Of a DNA stretch of 64,000 bases, positions 1 through 9,300 are shown in pieces (position 1 is the stretch's first letter; every line of letters begins with the position of its first letter). Position numbers and translations under genes: made by a program. Origin of the DNA: Vulcanisaeta sp. JCM 16159 (GTDB taxonomy: Archaea; Thermoproteota; Thermoprotei; Thermoproteales; Thermocladiaceae). The notes under the pieces were generated by a model. That model worked only from the letters and a program-made list of their open reading frames with translations, ran no database searches and was not told where the DNA came from. Location of the stretch: positions 1-64,000 of the forward strand of contig NZ_BBDN01000013.1 of NCBI RefSeq assembly GCF_001316265.1, given 5' to 3'.

Positions 1-1
1 A

Positions 2-1086
2 TACAACACAAGCATTATGGCAATACCCATGCCAAAATACCTAGGAGACCTAAACTACGTAATAGCATTCGGTAACAACAAAATCCTCGTGATAGGACCG
101 CACACATTAGCATCAGCGCTAGAGATTGTTAAAGGCATATGGGAGCCGATAGTAATAGGGCAGCCATTATCCGATCCCAGTGATGATATCTGTGAGCAAT
201 TAATTCAGAACTATCACGTGCCGACCAATCAACCTGCTCAGATTAATAATGCCTACGTAATAGTCTATGGCGAGCAGTATTATAATGACTCCTATGGTTT
301 AGCCACCGTTGATTTCTGCGTCTCATGGGCTGGGATAGTTGATACTCAGTATAATGGTTACTCAATTGGCTATGCCGAACTCTACAACTACATATACTAT
401 GAACCTAACTCCGGAACCTCAATCAACTACCTCAAGTCCTTCCAGGACGCCTACGCCTCATACCTCGTTTACGAGTGGTGGGAGGGTCAGAACACGCAAA
501 TACCTGGTGATGTGGAATACATAGCCGGCACCGGTGATGGTTACGAGCCAGGCTACTGGACTAGCACGGCCGGATTCAGTCCTCAAGCCCAGCAGTGCTC
601 AGTGAGTGGTAGTTATACCGTCTCTTTTACAGTTAGTTTCCCTATATTGGAGCCGAATGGGAGCATGATCATGGGCAATTCAATAACTCAGGCGTATTCC
701 TGCCCGCAGGCCATTATAAATGTTGTTGGGGATAGCGGTAACGCGACGCCGATAGGTGGCGCTGTTAATACCACGTGGATTTATCAACCAACCACGACGA
801 GCACAGACATCAACGATTTAGCGACGGAGAGCGAGGGCAACACATACATGGGCCCGCCAATAACCACAACCACACGCCTACACAATACCCGCTGCGTCTC
901 AGCATGCCTTTATAATGGTAATTACGAGCACATTGTCTATGACATCACCTGGGACGTCTGGGTTAACCCAAACGGCGCCATGAGTTCCAGCTCCTTTGGC
1001 GTATCAGGCCCACCACCAGCTACAATCCAAGTACATGGACCTCAAGCAACGGCTTCTACATAACCCATCAATACTGTTCCGGCTAG
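2..1086 (+). CDS. Hypothetical exported-looking protein, 5' end outside the window
   Basis: I do not recognise this protein. The frame is open to the left edge, so the true start may lie outside; the first ATG in view is at 17. The product is rich in Tyr, Asn, Ser, Thr and Gly, with few charged residues and several scattered Cys, which suits an extracellular or structural (surface or viral) protein. The unbroken frame stops at 1063, but near 1030 the neighbouring frame gives a more natural ending, PSTWTSSNGFYITHQYCSG, with a stop at 1084-1086, so one base is probably missing. Its style differs from the metabolic genes that follow, and it lies on the 3' side of a tRNA gene, a usual place for integrated elements. 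Confidence 0.5.
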
Positions 1087-1207
1087 CAAAGAACCACCCT
1101 TAAATAAATTAGAAGCAATAAATTCACCAAACAAACCCAAAAACCACAAGGCCCAAAGGCAAAGTCTCTAATTGCCGATTTTTCATCAATAATACAATTT
1201 CTTGTGG

Positions 1208-1297
1208 CGGCCCCGCGGGATTTGAACCCGGGTCCTACGGCTCTCTGCCTGTTACAGCCGCAGGCCGCCGCTCTGGTCCATGCTGAGCTACGGGGCC
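1208..1297 (-). tRNA. tRNA-Arg(GCG) with a 15-base intron
   Basis: The minus strand folds as a tRNA. The acceptor strand GGCCCCG pairs with CGGGGCC, bases 8-9 are TA, the D stem is GCTC/GAGC, the anticodon stem GCGGC pairs with GCCGT, and the T loop is TTCAAAT. If the 15 bases CTGTAACAGGCAGAG are removed at the canonical position 37/38, the loop becomes CTGCGGA, giving anticodon GCG (Arg, CGC codons). The discriminator is G and CCA is encoded (1205-1207). The 3' side of the T stem has only four bases (CCCG) where CCGGG needs five, so one G is probably missing. Other ways of placing the intron would give Cys or Ser anticodons but use non-canonical intron positions. Confidence 0.85.
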
Positions 1298-1361
1298 GTA
1301 GTAGTGTCTCTCCTTATGATTTAAAGTCTTTGCCTCATGGATGGATTGTTGGGATATGACG

Positions 1362-3260
1362 TTAATTTATTTCGAGTCCCTTATCTACTGTTACTTTGAA
1401 TTTTCTCCACCAGTTTATGTAGTCCTCATAGTCCTCGAAGCCCCAATCCTTTGACCCGATTTCCCTGGCCATTGTTGAGACTACGTCCCTAGCCCTCCTG
1501 CTCTCCCACGGCATGGGTTCTGCGCCGGCCTTTATTGAGTACTCAGCTATTTCCTTATAGAGATTCTTATTTGGTCCCATTCCCGTGGCTTCTATGTATA
1601 ACTTCTCAAGTACTGGTTCGGCCCAACCCCTGTGGAACCTGCAGAGGCCTGCATCATCAATCAAGGCTTCCGCAATTGCCCTGCCTAAGGATGATTTGGC
1701 GAAGTCTCCGGTTCCATGAATGTTGGTGTGTAGTTCGTCCAGTACCTACCGAGTACGTACATTGGGGCGACCATGCCGGGGGCCCAGTATAGGTTTGGTG
1801 TCATGTAACCGTCATTCCCGTAGGCAGCATAAACCACTAAGTCCCTAAAGGACTTACCAACCCTTAAGACCCTGTCATGAAATACCTCATCAAGTTTCCT
1901 CGCGGCAACCCTAACGCCATTCTCAGCAATTAACCTAAGCACCTCGCTGGACCTCTCAACAAAGCCCTTAATAACCTCGCTGGCCAGTCTAGCGTTCCTC
2001 CTCGAATCAACCTCCGGGTTAAACCTCATGGGGTCGAACACGGGCTTATCACTAAGCCCAGCCTCATCCGGCCTCAATAGCCCATTCTCAATTGCATCAA
2101 AAATCCACGCAACCACATGCCCCATCTCGATAGCATCCAGGCCGTACTGGTCTATTAAGTCCACGAGTGGTACTGCCTCCTCGAATACGTAATTACCAAT
2201 GAAGGGCCCATGGCGTGGAATGGCTCGTAATCCACCTTCTTACCACGCCAAACCTTCTTACAAACCACCGAGCACCCAAAGTCACCGCAGTTATACCAAC
2301 TCTTGCTCTTGATAAAGACCTCATCATTAAAGGGCTTCCAGAAAAGTCTCAGTATTGCCTCAACGTGTTGAATCCTCACCTCCCTGGGCAGGTATATGGA
2401 CTTATAACCAAAGAGAGGCAGTAACTCGCGGTAATGCGGGTAGTTAACGCCGAAGGTGCCTCCAGTGCCCATGCTTGGTCGAACCTGTACTTAATGGTCT
2501 TCTCATCCATGACCTGCCTAAAGGGTTTCTTGAAGGACTCAATCATCAACTTATTAATGAACTCCATATCATTGACCTTCGCATACCTAGCCTTATACAT
2601 ACCGCCAGCCACAATGCCAATCACGTTGTGGCCCATGGCGAGGGCAGTGCCTGGCCCACCCCTGGCTGCGAAATCCTCAGCCCCAGGCCTGAACTCGCCT
2701 TTTATTGGATTAACATCAATGGATACCAAGGCACCATTATACGTACTCAACGCGGCTGGACCAACAACCACGGCCCTCGCGTTGTACTTAACGAAGAAGT
2801 CCCTATAGGTGTCGAGTAGGTACTTCGTGAAGGCGTAGGCGCGTGGTAATTACCATACTCAAAGACTGGGTCAATACTCTTTAACTCAATGCCATCACTC
2901 GACAGGAAGATCACTGTTGGTCTCTTGGCCTTACCCGTTATCACCAACGCATCAATGCCAGCCCCCATGAACTTATACGCCGCGCCGCCCAGGGCAGCCA
3001 CGTGAAGCGTCCTCGTCATTGGGCTCTTGAAGACCGCAATTAACCTGTGGAAGCCTGGCATTTTACCGCCAACGAATGGGCCCATACCTATTACAAACGG
3101 CACACTCGTCAAGTGGGTCTAGGCTCCAAGTCCTTGCTTCATTATGTATCCTAACGCCTAGGGTCACTGGTCCCTGTGCTGTTGCATCCTCGATATGCCA
3201 CGAATTCTCATTAAGGTCTAGTCTAAGTACCTTCACGCGTATTGATTTTTTTGAGCTCAA
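1362..3260 (-). CDS. Tungsten-containing aldehyde:ferredoxin oxidoreductase (first copy)
   Basis: The product belongs to the AOR family, which oxidises aldehydes to acids with ferredoxin, using a tungstopterin and a 4Fe-4S cluster in the cytoplasm. The N-terminal part shows KVLRLDLNENSW and GMGPFVGGKMPGFHR. The middle has the pterin-binding stretch GAEDFAARGGPGTALAMGHN. Downstream, the cysteine cluster CGDFGCSVVCKKVW is followed by LIDQYGLDAIEMGHVVAW. The gene is broken by about five one-base slips, near 3090, 2840, 2420, 2160 and 1675, yet the family order is intact over about 620 residues. The furthest start is a TTG at 3260; GTG at 3236 fits the family start better. A second AOR lies at 49252, and the substrate cannot be told from sequence. 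Confidence 0.9.
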
Positions 3261-3368
3261 TAATAGGCTTTCTTGAGTAAACTGTGAATAGGTAATACCT
3301 CCTTAATATGGGTCTTCGGAGAAATACTTATTAACTTATTACACCCAGTTATACCCAGTAGACCCAGC

Positions 3369-3754
3369 ATGAGAATCAAGGAATTAATCAGGAATGGGGT
3401 TATTTCCTGTAAATCCATTGACCCAATAACCTGTGCCGTCGCGAAAATGTACATGCACAATGTCGGCAGTGTCCTCGTGATCGACGAAGATGGTAAGCCA
3501 GCCGGCATATTCACAGAGAGGGACTTGGTCAGGGTTGTGGCTGAGGGCATTAGCTTGACACGCCATTGATGAAGGTTATGAGTAGGAAGTTAATAACCGC
3601 GAATACCTCGGAATCCGTGATCTCGGCCGCGATGAAGATGATTGAGAACAACATAAGGCATTTACCTGTTGTTGAGGAGGGTAGGGCAGTTGGTATGGTT
3701 AGCATTAGGGACTTGGTGAGGGCTTTGATGGCTCAGGAACTATCTTATCCATAG
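3369..3754 (+). CDS. Two-CBS-domain protein
   Basis: This is a stand-alone pair of CBS domains, a module that senses adenine nucleotides or other ligands. The first CBS domain is residues 1-60 and has VGSVLVIDEDGKPAGIFTERD. The second, about 62-128, has IRHLPVVEEGRAVGMVSIRD. A one-base loss near 3558 (TTGACA where TTGGACA would read ISLDTPLMKVMSR) splits the frame; restoring one G joins both domains. No partner enzyme is fused. The upstream neighbour is the divergent aldehyde oxidoreductase, and a TATA-like stretch lies near 3325-3340. Its target is unknown. Confidence 0.85.
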
Positions 3755-3812
3755 AATTTGTTGGTTCGCTGACGTAGTAACGATATACGTGTAACCTAAT
3801 AAAAATGATAAT

Positions 3813-3837
3813 TGTAGGAAATTGATAAAATCCTACA
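3813..3837. other. Short inverted repeat downstream of the CBS gene
   Basis: TGTAGGA at 3813-3819 and TCCTACA at 3831-3837 form a perfect 7-bp stem with an 11-base A/T-rich loop in the intergenic stretch 3755-3935. It could be an RNA hairpin at the end of the CBS transcript or a protein-binding site. Nothing else is clear in this gap. Confidence 0.3.
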
Positions 3838-3935
3838 GCACACAATTATTTTTATGCCAAAAACATAAAGGCTATGAATTAATTCCGAAAAAGATACTTT
3901 GCATTTTAAATAATTATTACTATACCAGTCCCAAA

Positions 3936-4120
3936 TTATGTGGCTTTATATCTTCCGTCCGTCTTAATCACCTTGCCATCCTTTATTAATCTCGTGAGTT
4001 GGGCCTTAACCACGTTCAATCTCTCCTCACCAATGGCCCTAGCGATTTCCTCGCAGTGAATTCCTTGCCCTTATTGCTTGTGAGATAGTCGAGTATTTTC
4101 TTCTTTATGCCCTCAACCAT
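3936..4120 (-). CDS. Small winged-helix DNA-binding protein
   Basis: A protein of about 61 residues begins with MVEGIKKKILDYLTSNKGKEF, and after one missing base near 4062 it continues as CEEIARAIGEERLNVVKAQL and TRLIKDGKVIKTDGRYKAT. The pattern of helix, helix-turn-helix (EEIARAIG...VVKAQLTRL) and a short wing (GKVIKTDGRYKA) is that of a minimal winged-helix regulator. The frameshift hides it from simple ORF calling. The start is the ATG at 4118-4120. It is convergent with the CBS gene; its target is unknown. Confidence 0.6.
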
Positions 4121-4197
4121 ACAATGTAAATACTATTTTCTTAGGTTATAAAGGTATTGCCTTTATATTTGTGAAATATCACCCGTAGTTTGCCCGG

Positions 4198-4320
4198 TCA
4201 TTTGATGATATAATTGAGCCTATGAACATGTTCATCACTTATTTTACTCCCTGAGAAACCCTTTATTTTCCCATATATTATATTATTCATTTCATGAAAT
4301 TTAAGGTCGTTTATTTTCAT
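4198..4320 (-). CDS. Possible 40-residue protein
   Basis: An intact small frame of 40 codons starts at an ATG (4318-4320) and ends at TGA (4198-4200). The product is basic with several His, beginning MKINDLKFHEMNNIIYGKI. An A/T-rich element lies about 28 bases upstream. I recognise no family. It sits between the winged-helix gene and the divergent beta-lactamase-fold gene, in an otherwise empty stretch of about 280 bases. It may be a chance frame. Confidence 0.25.
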   Translation of the reverse strand: MKINDLKFHEMNNIIYGKIKGFSGSKISDEHVHRLNYIIK

Positions 4321-4403
4321 TATTCGTGTGTAGAAAGAGTTTCAAATTTTAGCCATCATGGGCAATAACCTATTATACCGGCCTGTAGTGTTGTTGGATT
4401 GTA

Positions 4404-5418
4404 ATGGGTAGGTTTAGGGCGTATTATGATGATGGGATTGTGGTAGAGTATGAGAATAGTAGGTTCGTTATTGATCCATTAAAGAAGCCGGTTACTCCAT
4501 TCAACGCAGTATTGATAACACATGGGCATAGAGACCACGTCAACCCAAGGGTTCTTTATAATGTGTCGCCTCTCATTATGAGTGATGAAACAGCAAAGAT
4601 AATTAGGCTCGTGATGGTGATTACCTCAGGCACATCACTGTTGGTCCAGGTTCTAGGCTCGTTATTGATAATGTCTTGGTTGAATCCTTCAATGCTGGTC
4701 ATGTGGTTGGTAGTTTATCCTACGTGCTTGACTTTGGCGATCTCAGGGTTGGAATTACGGGAGATTTTAATGTGGAGCCTCAATACTACTTAGTGGTGCT
4801 AAGGGCCTTGACGTTGACGTACTTATTATGGAGGCTACATATGGTGACCCGGACTATGTGTTTCCAAGCAGGCGTGAAGTGTATGAGGAGTTAAGGGCTA
4901 TCGTTGATGACGGTACTAGGGATGGCGTTACCGTGCTTATGGGTCAGCCACTTGGCCGTGGACAGGAACTCACCGCATTGCTTAAGGACTACCGACTCTA
5001 TGTGGAGCCTAGTATTAAGGTGATTAACAATGTACTGGGTTTAAGGTATGGCTCAGTGGCCAGTGGTTTACCGCCCCCTGGCTCCGTCATCATTATGGGA
5101 ATCCCCAGAGACACCACGCGCCTCATTAGGACTCTGAGGAGTAAGTATGGAAGCGCGAGGGTCGTTGCATTGAGCGGTATGTACGCTAAGCGATCGAGGG
5201 CCTCCCACTTAGGCAAACTTGGCATTGATGCAATACCGCTGAGTAGCCACTCGGATTTTCCCGGTCTTGTGGACTTTGTACTAAGTAGTGGGGCTAGGTT
5301 TGTGTATACTGTTTATGGAAATGCCGCTAAATTTGCGAAGTACCTAAGGAGTGAGTTGGGTATCATGGCCAGGCCATTGCCGGGGCATGGCCAATTAACC
5401 ATGGATTACTTCCTATAA
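4404..5418 (+). CDS. Metallo-beta-lactamase-fold exonuclease-like protein (COG1236-like)
   Basis: The metal-binding motif THGHRDHV lies near residue 40, followed by a conserved His in FNAGHVVGSLSYVL, then GDFNVEPQYYL and MEATYGDPDYVFPSR, as in the RNA-processing exonuclease (beta-CASP or mRNA 3'-end factor-like) branch. The C-terminal part has SSHSDFPGLVDFV and a final PLPGHGQL. Two one-base slips, near 4610 and 4795, split it into three frames; the joined length is about 338 residues. The role is likely RNA or nucleic-acid processing; the exact substrate is not clear. The start is the ATG at 4404. Confidence 0.75.
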
Positions 5419-5452
5419 ATGTTTAAATCAGTATATGGTGTTAGGTACTTTA

Positions 5453-6257
5453 ATGAGGCCGGTGATAACATTACTCACGGATTTCGGGTACGAATCATAC
5501 TTTGTACCGGCAATGAAGGGCGTAATACTTAGCCTTAATCCCGAAGCCTTGATAATTGACATCACACATTCAATACCGCAGTTCAATGTGTATAAGGCTG
5601 CGTTCACATTATGGGCGTCATATAAGTACTTCCCAAGGGGTACAATACATGTGGTTGTTGTTGATCCGGGGTTGGTACGTCGAGGAGAGCCATAGTCATT
5701 AAAACTAGGAATTATTACTTCGTAGGTCCTGACAATGGCGTGTTGATGATGGCTGCCGAGGATGATGGTATAATCGACGTCAGAGCAATTGAAAATAGGG
5801 AATTCATGAGACCGATTATGTCGAGCACGTTTCATGGGCGTGACGTCTTCGCGCCAATTGCTGCCTACATAAGCCTTGGTTTAGACGTATCATTACTTGG
5901 GCCTAGGGTTACTGACCCTATCAAGCTTCAGGGCATTACAAGTAGGATTTCCAGAGGTTTTGCTAGTTCGGTTATTGTATATATTGATCACTTTGGTAAT
6001 GCATATACAGGTATTAAGGAGGGTGATCTTGGGGTTCTCGGTCTTAAGTACGGTGATGAATTACGTGTTAACATACCAAGGAAAAACATTGAACTTAAGG
6101 TCAGGTTCCTAAGGAGCTATGCTATGCCAATGAGGGTGAGGCGCTGGTTCTCGTTAATAGTGAAGGCTTCCTGGAACTCTCGGTTAATAGGGGGAACTTT
6201 GCCCAGAGGTTTGGTGTTGAGGAGGGTGATGAGGTCGTTATTTCTGTTATTAAATGA
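5453..6257 (+). CDS. SAM hydrolase (SAM hydroxide adenosyltransferase family, COG1912/DUF62)
   Basis: The protein starts MRPVITLLTDFGYESYFVPA, the family signature in which Asp binds SAM. It continues with IDITHSIPQFNVYKAAFTL, VVVVDPGVGT (after a missing base near 5680), VGPDNGVL and FHGRDVFAPIAAY. Archaeal members hydrolyse S-adenosylmethionine to adenosine and methionine. Two slips, near 5680 and 6125, break the frame; the corrected C-terminus reads GFLELSVNRGNFAQRFG and stops at 6255-6257. A TATA box (TATAAATG, near 5414) favours the ATG at 5453 over the one at 5435. The last bases overlap the convergent DNA methyltransferase gene. Confidence 0.85.
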
Positions 6258-6799
6258 GCATGTTATGTGATGCGTAATTGAGAAGTTCCCTGAAATTCCT
6301 TATCAGGGTTGAATCATCAATTAGGTAGTGTCTAGGTACCTTTCCATTAATCAGCCTCACGCCTTCCATCTCCAGTAGCTTGAGTTTGATGGTGATATCC
6401 CCCACCGAGTAGCCGCCCGGTGTTCCATCGCTCTTAATGACCCTATGGCATGGAACAATTATTGGGAGCTTATTTGCACTGGCTAATTTACCAACGGCCC
6501 TGGGGCTGGTGTTTAATAACTTGGCAAGTTGGGCATAAGTTGCAACCCTGCCTCTCGATATTGAGAGCATGGCGATCTGAGCCAGCAAGTAGGCCTGGGC
6601 TTAATTCCACGTGTTTAATTATCTCCTGAGGCCCTATTAATCCCGTTATATACTTCATTATGGTCTCAACAATGGAATTAGTAATGCTTCTCTCAGCGCC
6701 ATCCGCCCCAACCCTGACCTTGACCTCCCGAATCTTATCGCCATAAACACACACCTCTAGGGCACCAATTTCCCTCAGCGATAATGTTATGCAACGCAT
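6250..6799 (-). CDS. ogt: Methylated-DNA-protein-cysteine methyltransferase
   Basis: This is the suicidal DNA repair protein that removes alkyl groups from O6-alkylguanine. The active-site motif is seen as IIVPCHRVIKSDGTPGGYS, preceded by the DNA-binding helix in TSPRAVGKLASANKLP. An N-terminal ribonuclease-like domain starts MRCITLSLREIGALEVCVYG. One slip near 6590 separates the N-terminal domain from the helix GLLAQIAMLSISRGRVATYA. The corrected length is about 180 residues, normal for archaeal Ogt. It is convergent with, and overlaps by 8 bases, the SAM hydrolase gene. Confidence 0.9.
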
Positions 6800-6849
6800 T
6801 TAGTTCAATTATGTAGGAGACCTTAAAAACCCTGTCCCAAGGCGCTTCT

Positions 6850-7131
6850 GTGGTTGTTAAGGTTAGGTTGGTGGGTGTTTTAAGAGCATTGGCTCTTGGT
6901 AAGGAGTACGTGGAACTTAACGGTGTTACTACGGTGAGGGATGTGATCAATAGGCTTAAGTCAATAAATGATAAATTGTTTAAAAGGGTCTTTGATGTCT
7001 CAAGGGGTGAACTGGCCCCCGATGTTTATGTTGCAATTAATGATGTCGATATTAGGTTACTCAGAGGCCTAGACACGCTTGTTAAGGATGGTGATGAAGT
7101 TTTAATACTGGCTTATATACATGGTGGTTAG
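6850..7131 (+). CDS. ThiS/MoaD-like ubiquitin-fold sulfur carrier
   Basis: This is a 93-residue protein with the beta-grasp pattern of MoaD/ThiS. It begins VKVRLVGVLRALALGKEYVE, has VYVAINDVDIRLL in the middle and ends LVKDGDEVLILAYIHGG, with the essential C-terminal Gly-Gly that is adenylated and thiocarboxylated or conjugated. It may supply sulfur for molybdopterin/tungstopterin (needed by the two aldehyde oxidoreductases here) or for tRNA thiolation by the TtuA/Ncs6 protein at 61430, or act as a SAMP-type modifier. The start is a GTG at 6850. The next gene starts 5 bases after the stop, so they form an operon. Confidence 0.85.
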   Translation: MVVKVRLVGVLRALALGKEYVELNGVTTVRDVINRLKSINDKLFKRVFDVSRGELAPDVYVAINDVDIRLLRGLDTLVKDGDEVLILAYIHGG

Positions 7132-7136
7132 TCATA

Positions 7137-7657
7137 ATGAGCTATGTGATTAGGATCACCAGTGATATTGGTGAACTGAGGATTTGGCTTGTCACAGTAT
7201 TTTTGGTAAAACCCATGAATGATGAGCTACTTGGCAGGGTAAAATCCCTAGTCAGTGAATGCCTGGTTCCTTAATAACTATAATACCCGCAAGGAGAGTG
7301 CTGAATGCATGGCACATGGTGTACCCAGCTTACCTAAGCCTTAGAGACCACCTGAGGGGTGTGTCTAGGTTTAGGGACCCGGGGCTTGGTGCATTAACGT
7401 ACATGGCAGGCACCACTCAATTAAGTAGGGGCTTGAGCATATTGAACCCTGTTGGTAATAATCAATTATCAATAATAGTGATGGGTATTTATGACTGCGT
7501 GCATAGTTTAGTAGTTAAGGTAATTGATTTGCTTAGGGATTTCATGGAGGATTTAATCGTGGGCGTTGGCTGCCATAGGGCCTATGATAGTGTATTTAAG
7601 TCCTTTGATGATTTCATGAGTGCGCTGATTGGTAGGTACATTAGTGAGTTCACGTGA
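7137..7657 (+). CDS. Probable KEOPS subunit Cgi121
   Basis: The protein is about 173 residues, joined across a slip near 7258. The core ARRVLNAWHMVYPAYLSLRD is followed by GLGALTYMAGTTQLSRGLSI, which resembles the Cgi121 helix with a conserved small-Gly-x-x-Q-[IL] pattern, and then by QLSIIVMG. Cgi121 recruits tRNA to the KEOPS complex, which makes t6A37 with Kae1 and Bud32. It lies 5 bases after the sulfur-carrier gene. Assignment is by motif memory, and the N-terminal 40 residues (MSYVIRITSDIGELRIWLV) are less informative. Confidence 0.55.
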
Positions 7658-7681
7658 TTAATGGCAATTCTTGCAGTTAAC

Positions 7682-7691
7682 AATTTATAAT
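7682..7691 (+). promoter_or_regulatory. TATA box for nicotinate phosphoribosyltransferase
   Basis: AATTTATAAT lies 24-33 bases before the ATG at 7715, which places the transcription start at or next to the first codon (a leaderless mRNA, common in this group). Confidence 0.5.
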
Positions 7692-7714
7692 TCCAGCCAG
7701 CCCTCAGGAAGTTA

Positions 7715-8918
7715 ATGGATAGGTTGTTTTACATAGCTAGGGATGAGGAGATAATTAATGGTGAAGCCACCGATATATACTTCCTAAGGACTGTCGATGT
7801 GCTCAGGGCGGCAGGTCTTGATAGGGTTAGGGTTAGGGCCGAGTTTCATGTGGTTAACCTACCAAGGAACTATAGGTGGGCCGTGTTCGCCGGTTTAAAG
7901 GAGGTCGTTAATCTCACGGTAACTAAGGAATTGCCGATAACCATATACGCAATGTCCGAGGGCACCCTCTTCAAGGCTAATGAGCCAATAATGGTTGTTG
8001 AGGGTAATTACGTGGATTTCGCCGTCTATGAAACGGCATTCCTGGGGATACTTAGGCATTACAGCTCGGTGGCTAGTAAGGCGGCTAGGATTAAGAAGCT
8101 GGCTGGTGATAAGTCATGCGTATTCTTTGGTGCCAGGGTTGTGCACCCCGCAATACAGCCAATGGTTGATAGGGCATCCTACATAGGGGGTTGTGACGGT
8201 GTTGCAGGCGTGATAGGGGCTAGGTTAATGGGTATTAAGCCAAGCGGTACAATGCCCCATGCATTAATGATAGTGTTTAGGCACGCAACTGGTGACCACA
8301 CGCTTGCCTGGGCCTGGTTTGATAAGGTAATGCCCAGTGATGTGCCGAGGATAGTGCTTGTGGACACGTTCTTTGATGAGCGTGAGGAGTCGATGATTGC
8401 TGCAAAACTACTTGGCAATAGGTTATACGGTGTTAGGCTAGACACACCGAGTAGTAGGCGTGGTAATATGGAGGCCATCGCCCGTGAGGTTAGGTGGACC
8501 CTGGACCTGGCTGGTTACAGGAATGTAAAGATTCTCATTAGTGGTGGTGTTGATGAAGAGGATGTTATTAGGCTCAGGGATGTTGCCGACATGTTTGGTG
8601 TTGGTACATCAATAGCTTCCCACCAAGTGTTGATATTAGTATGGACATTGTGGAGGCTTATGATGAGAAGAGTGGGCGTTGGGTACCGATAACGAAGCGC
8701 GGTAAATTACCTGGCTTTAAGCAGGTCTATAGGTGCAGGGGCACTTTAAACGATCAGGTGGTTCCGTGGGATGCCGAGCCCGCGCCATGCCCAGACGGTT
8801 CTAAGCCGGTTCCCCTGCTCAGGAAGTTTGTTGATAATGGTAAAGCCGTTGAGTCAATACCAATGATCGGGAGATTAGAGATTACGTGATTGAGCAATTG
8901 AAATATGCCGAAATATGA
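7715..8918 (+). CDS. pncB: Nicotinate phosphoribosyltransferase
   Basis: This enzyme makes nicotinate mononucleotide from nicotinate and PRPP in NAD salvage. The sequence has [13 protein letters not shown] at the start, [20 protein letters not shown], the phosphate-binding [20 protein letters not shown] and then GVGTSIA, as in the archaeal family. It ends with a zinc-ribbon-like stretch including YRCRGTL and [20 protein letters not shown]. Slips near 8630 and 8868 break the frame. The corrected C-terminus reads [17 protein letters not shown] and stops at 8916-8918, giving about 400 residues. Confidence 0.9.
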
Positions 8919-9031
8919 TTTAATCAGTAATGCGTAGATTTAGAATTTACCTAAAAAGAATGCGCATATCCAAGCAATTTATAATTGGAGAAATGGTTAT
9001 TTCTATTTTTAAAGGAAAATAATCATTAATA

Positions 9032-9124
9032 TTATAATTCCTCCTCCCATTCCTCCTCAAATTCTTCCCACTCCTCTTCCTCCTCACCTTCCCACTCCTC
9101 CTCTTCCATAACTAGGTTGTTCAT
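9032..9124 (-). CDS. Glu/Trp-rich 30-residue acidic mini-protein
   Basis: An intact 30-codon frame starts MNNLVMEEEEWEGEEEEEWE and continues EFEEEWEEEL, with 18 Glu, 3 Trp and no basic residue. Trp or Phe recurs every four to eight residues in a Glu run. Upstream on the same strand are two A/T elements (near 9141-9148 and 9153-9161) placed as a TATA box for a nearly leaderless start at the ATG. I recognise no family. It could be a protein-binding acidic peptide or nucleic-acid mimic, or simply low-complexity DNA. The unbroken frame in a window full of frameshifts, with a well-placed promoter, supports a real gene. Confidence 0.5.
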   Translation of the reverse strand: MNNLVMEEEEWEGEEEEEWEEFEEEWEEEL

Positions 9125-9262
9125 ACTCGATCAATGGTGACTTAAAAGCATTCTTAAAAAGCATTACCTACTCAATCTACTTATTCACACAATTGTTTTT
9201 CAAGCATATCCTACTCTCATTAATAAATTCCAGTTTTTGTTGGACCCGTGAGATAGGTGTGG

Positions 9263-9271
9263 TTTATAAAA
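9263..9271 (+). promoter_or_regulatory. TATA box for the THUMP gene
   Basis: TTTATAAAA lies 30-38 bases before the GTG at 9301. It argues against the longer in-frame start at 9193, which would place the promoter inside the gene. Confidence 0.5.
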
Positions 9272-9300
9272 GGTTGAGGTTAAGTATATTGGGGGTTCAT

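Noticed and set aside
1208-1297. Reading the tRNA as Tyr (GTA) because CTGTAAC occurs in it
   Set aside because: That sequence falls inside the stretch removed as the intron; the stems and canonical intron position give GCG instead.
2215-2819. Plus-strand frames opposite the first aldehyde oxidoreductase
   Set aside because: They lie antisense to clear AOR sequence, have shadow-type composition and no family likeness.
9193-9300. Longer N-terminus of the THUMP protein from 9193
   Set aside because: A TATA box at 9263-9271 lies inside it and the family likeness begins after GTG 9301.
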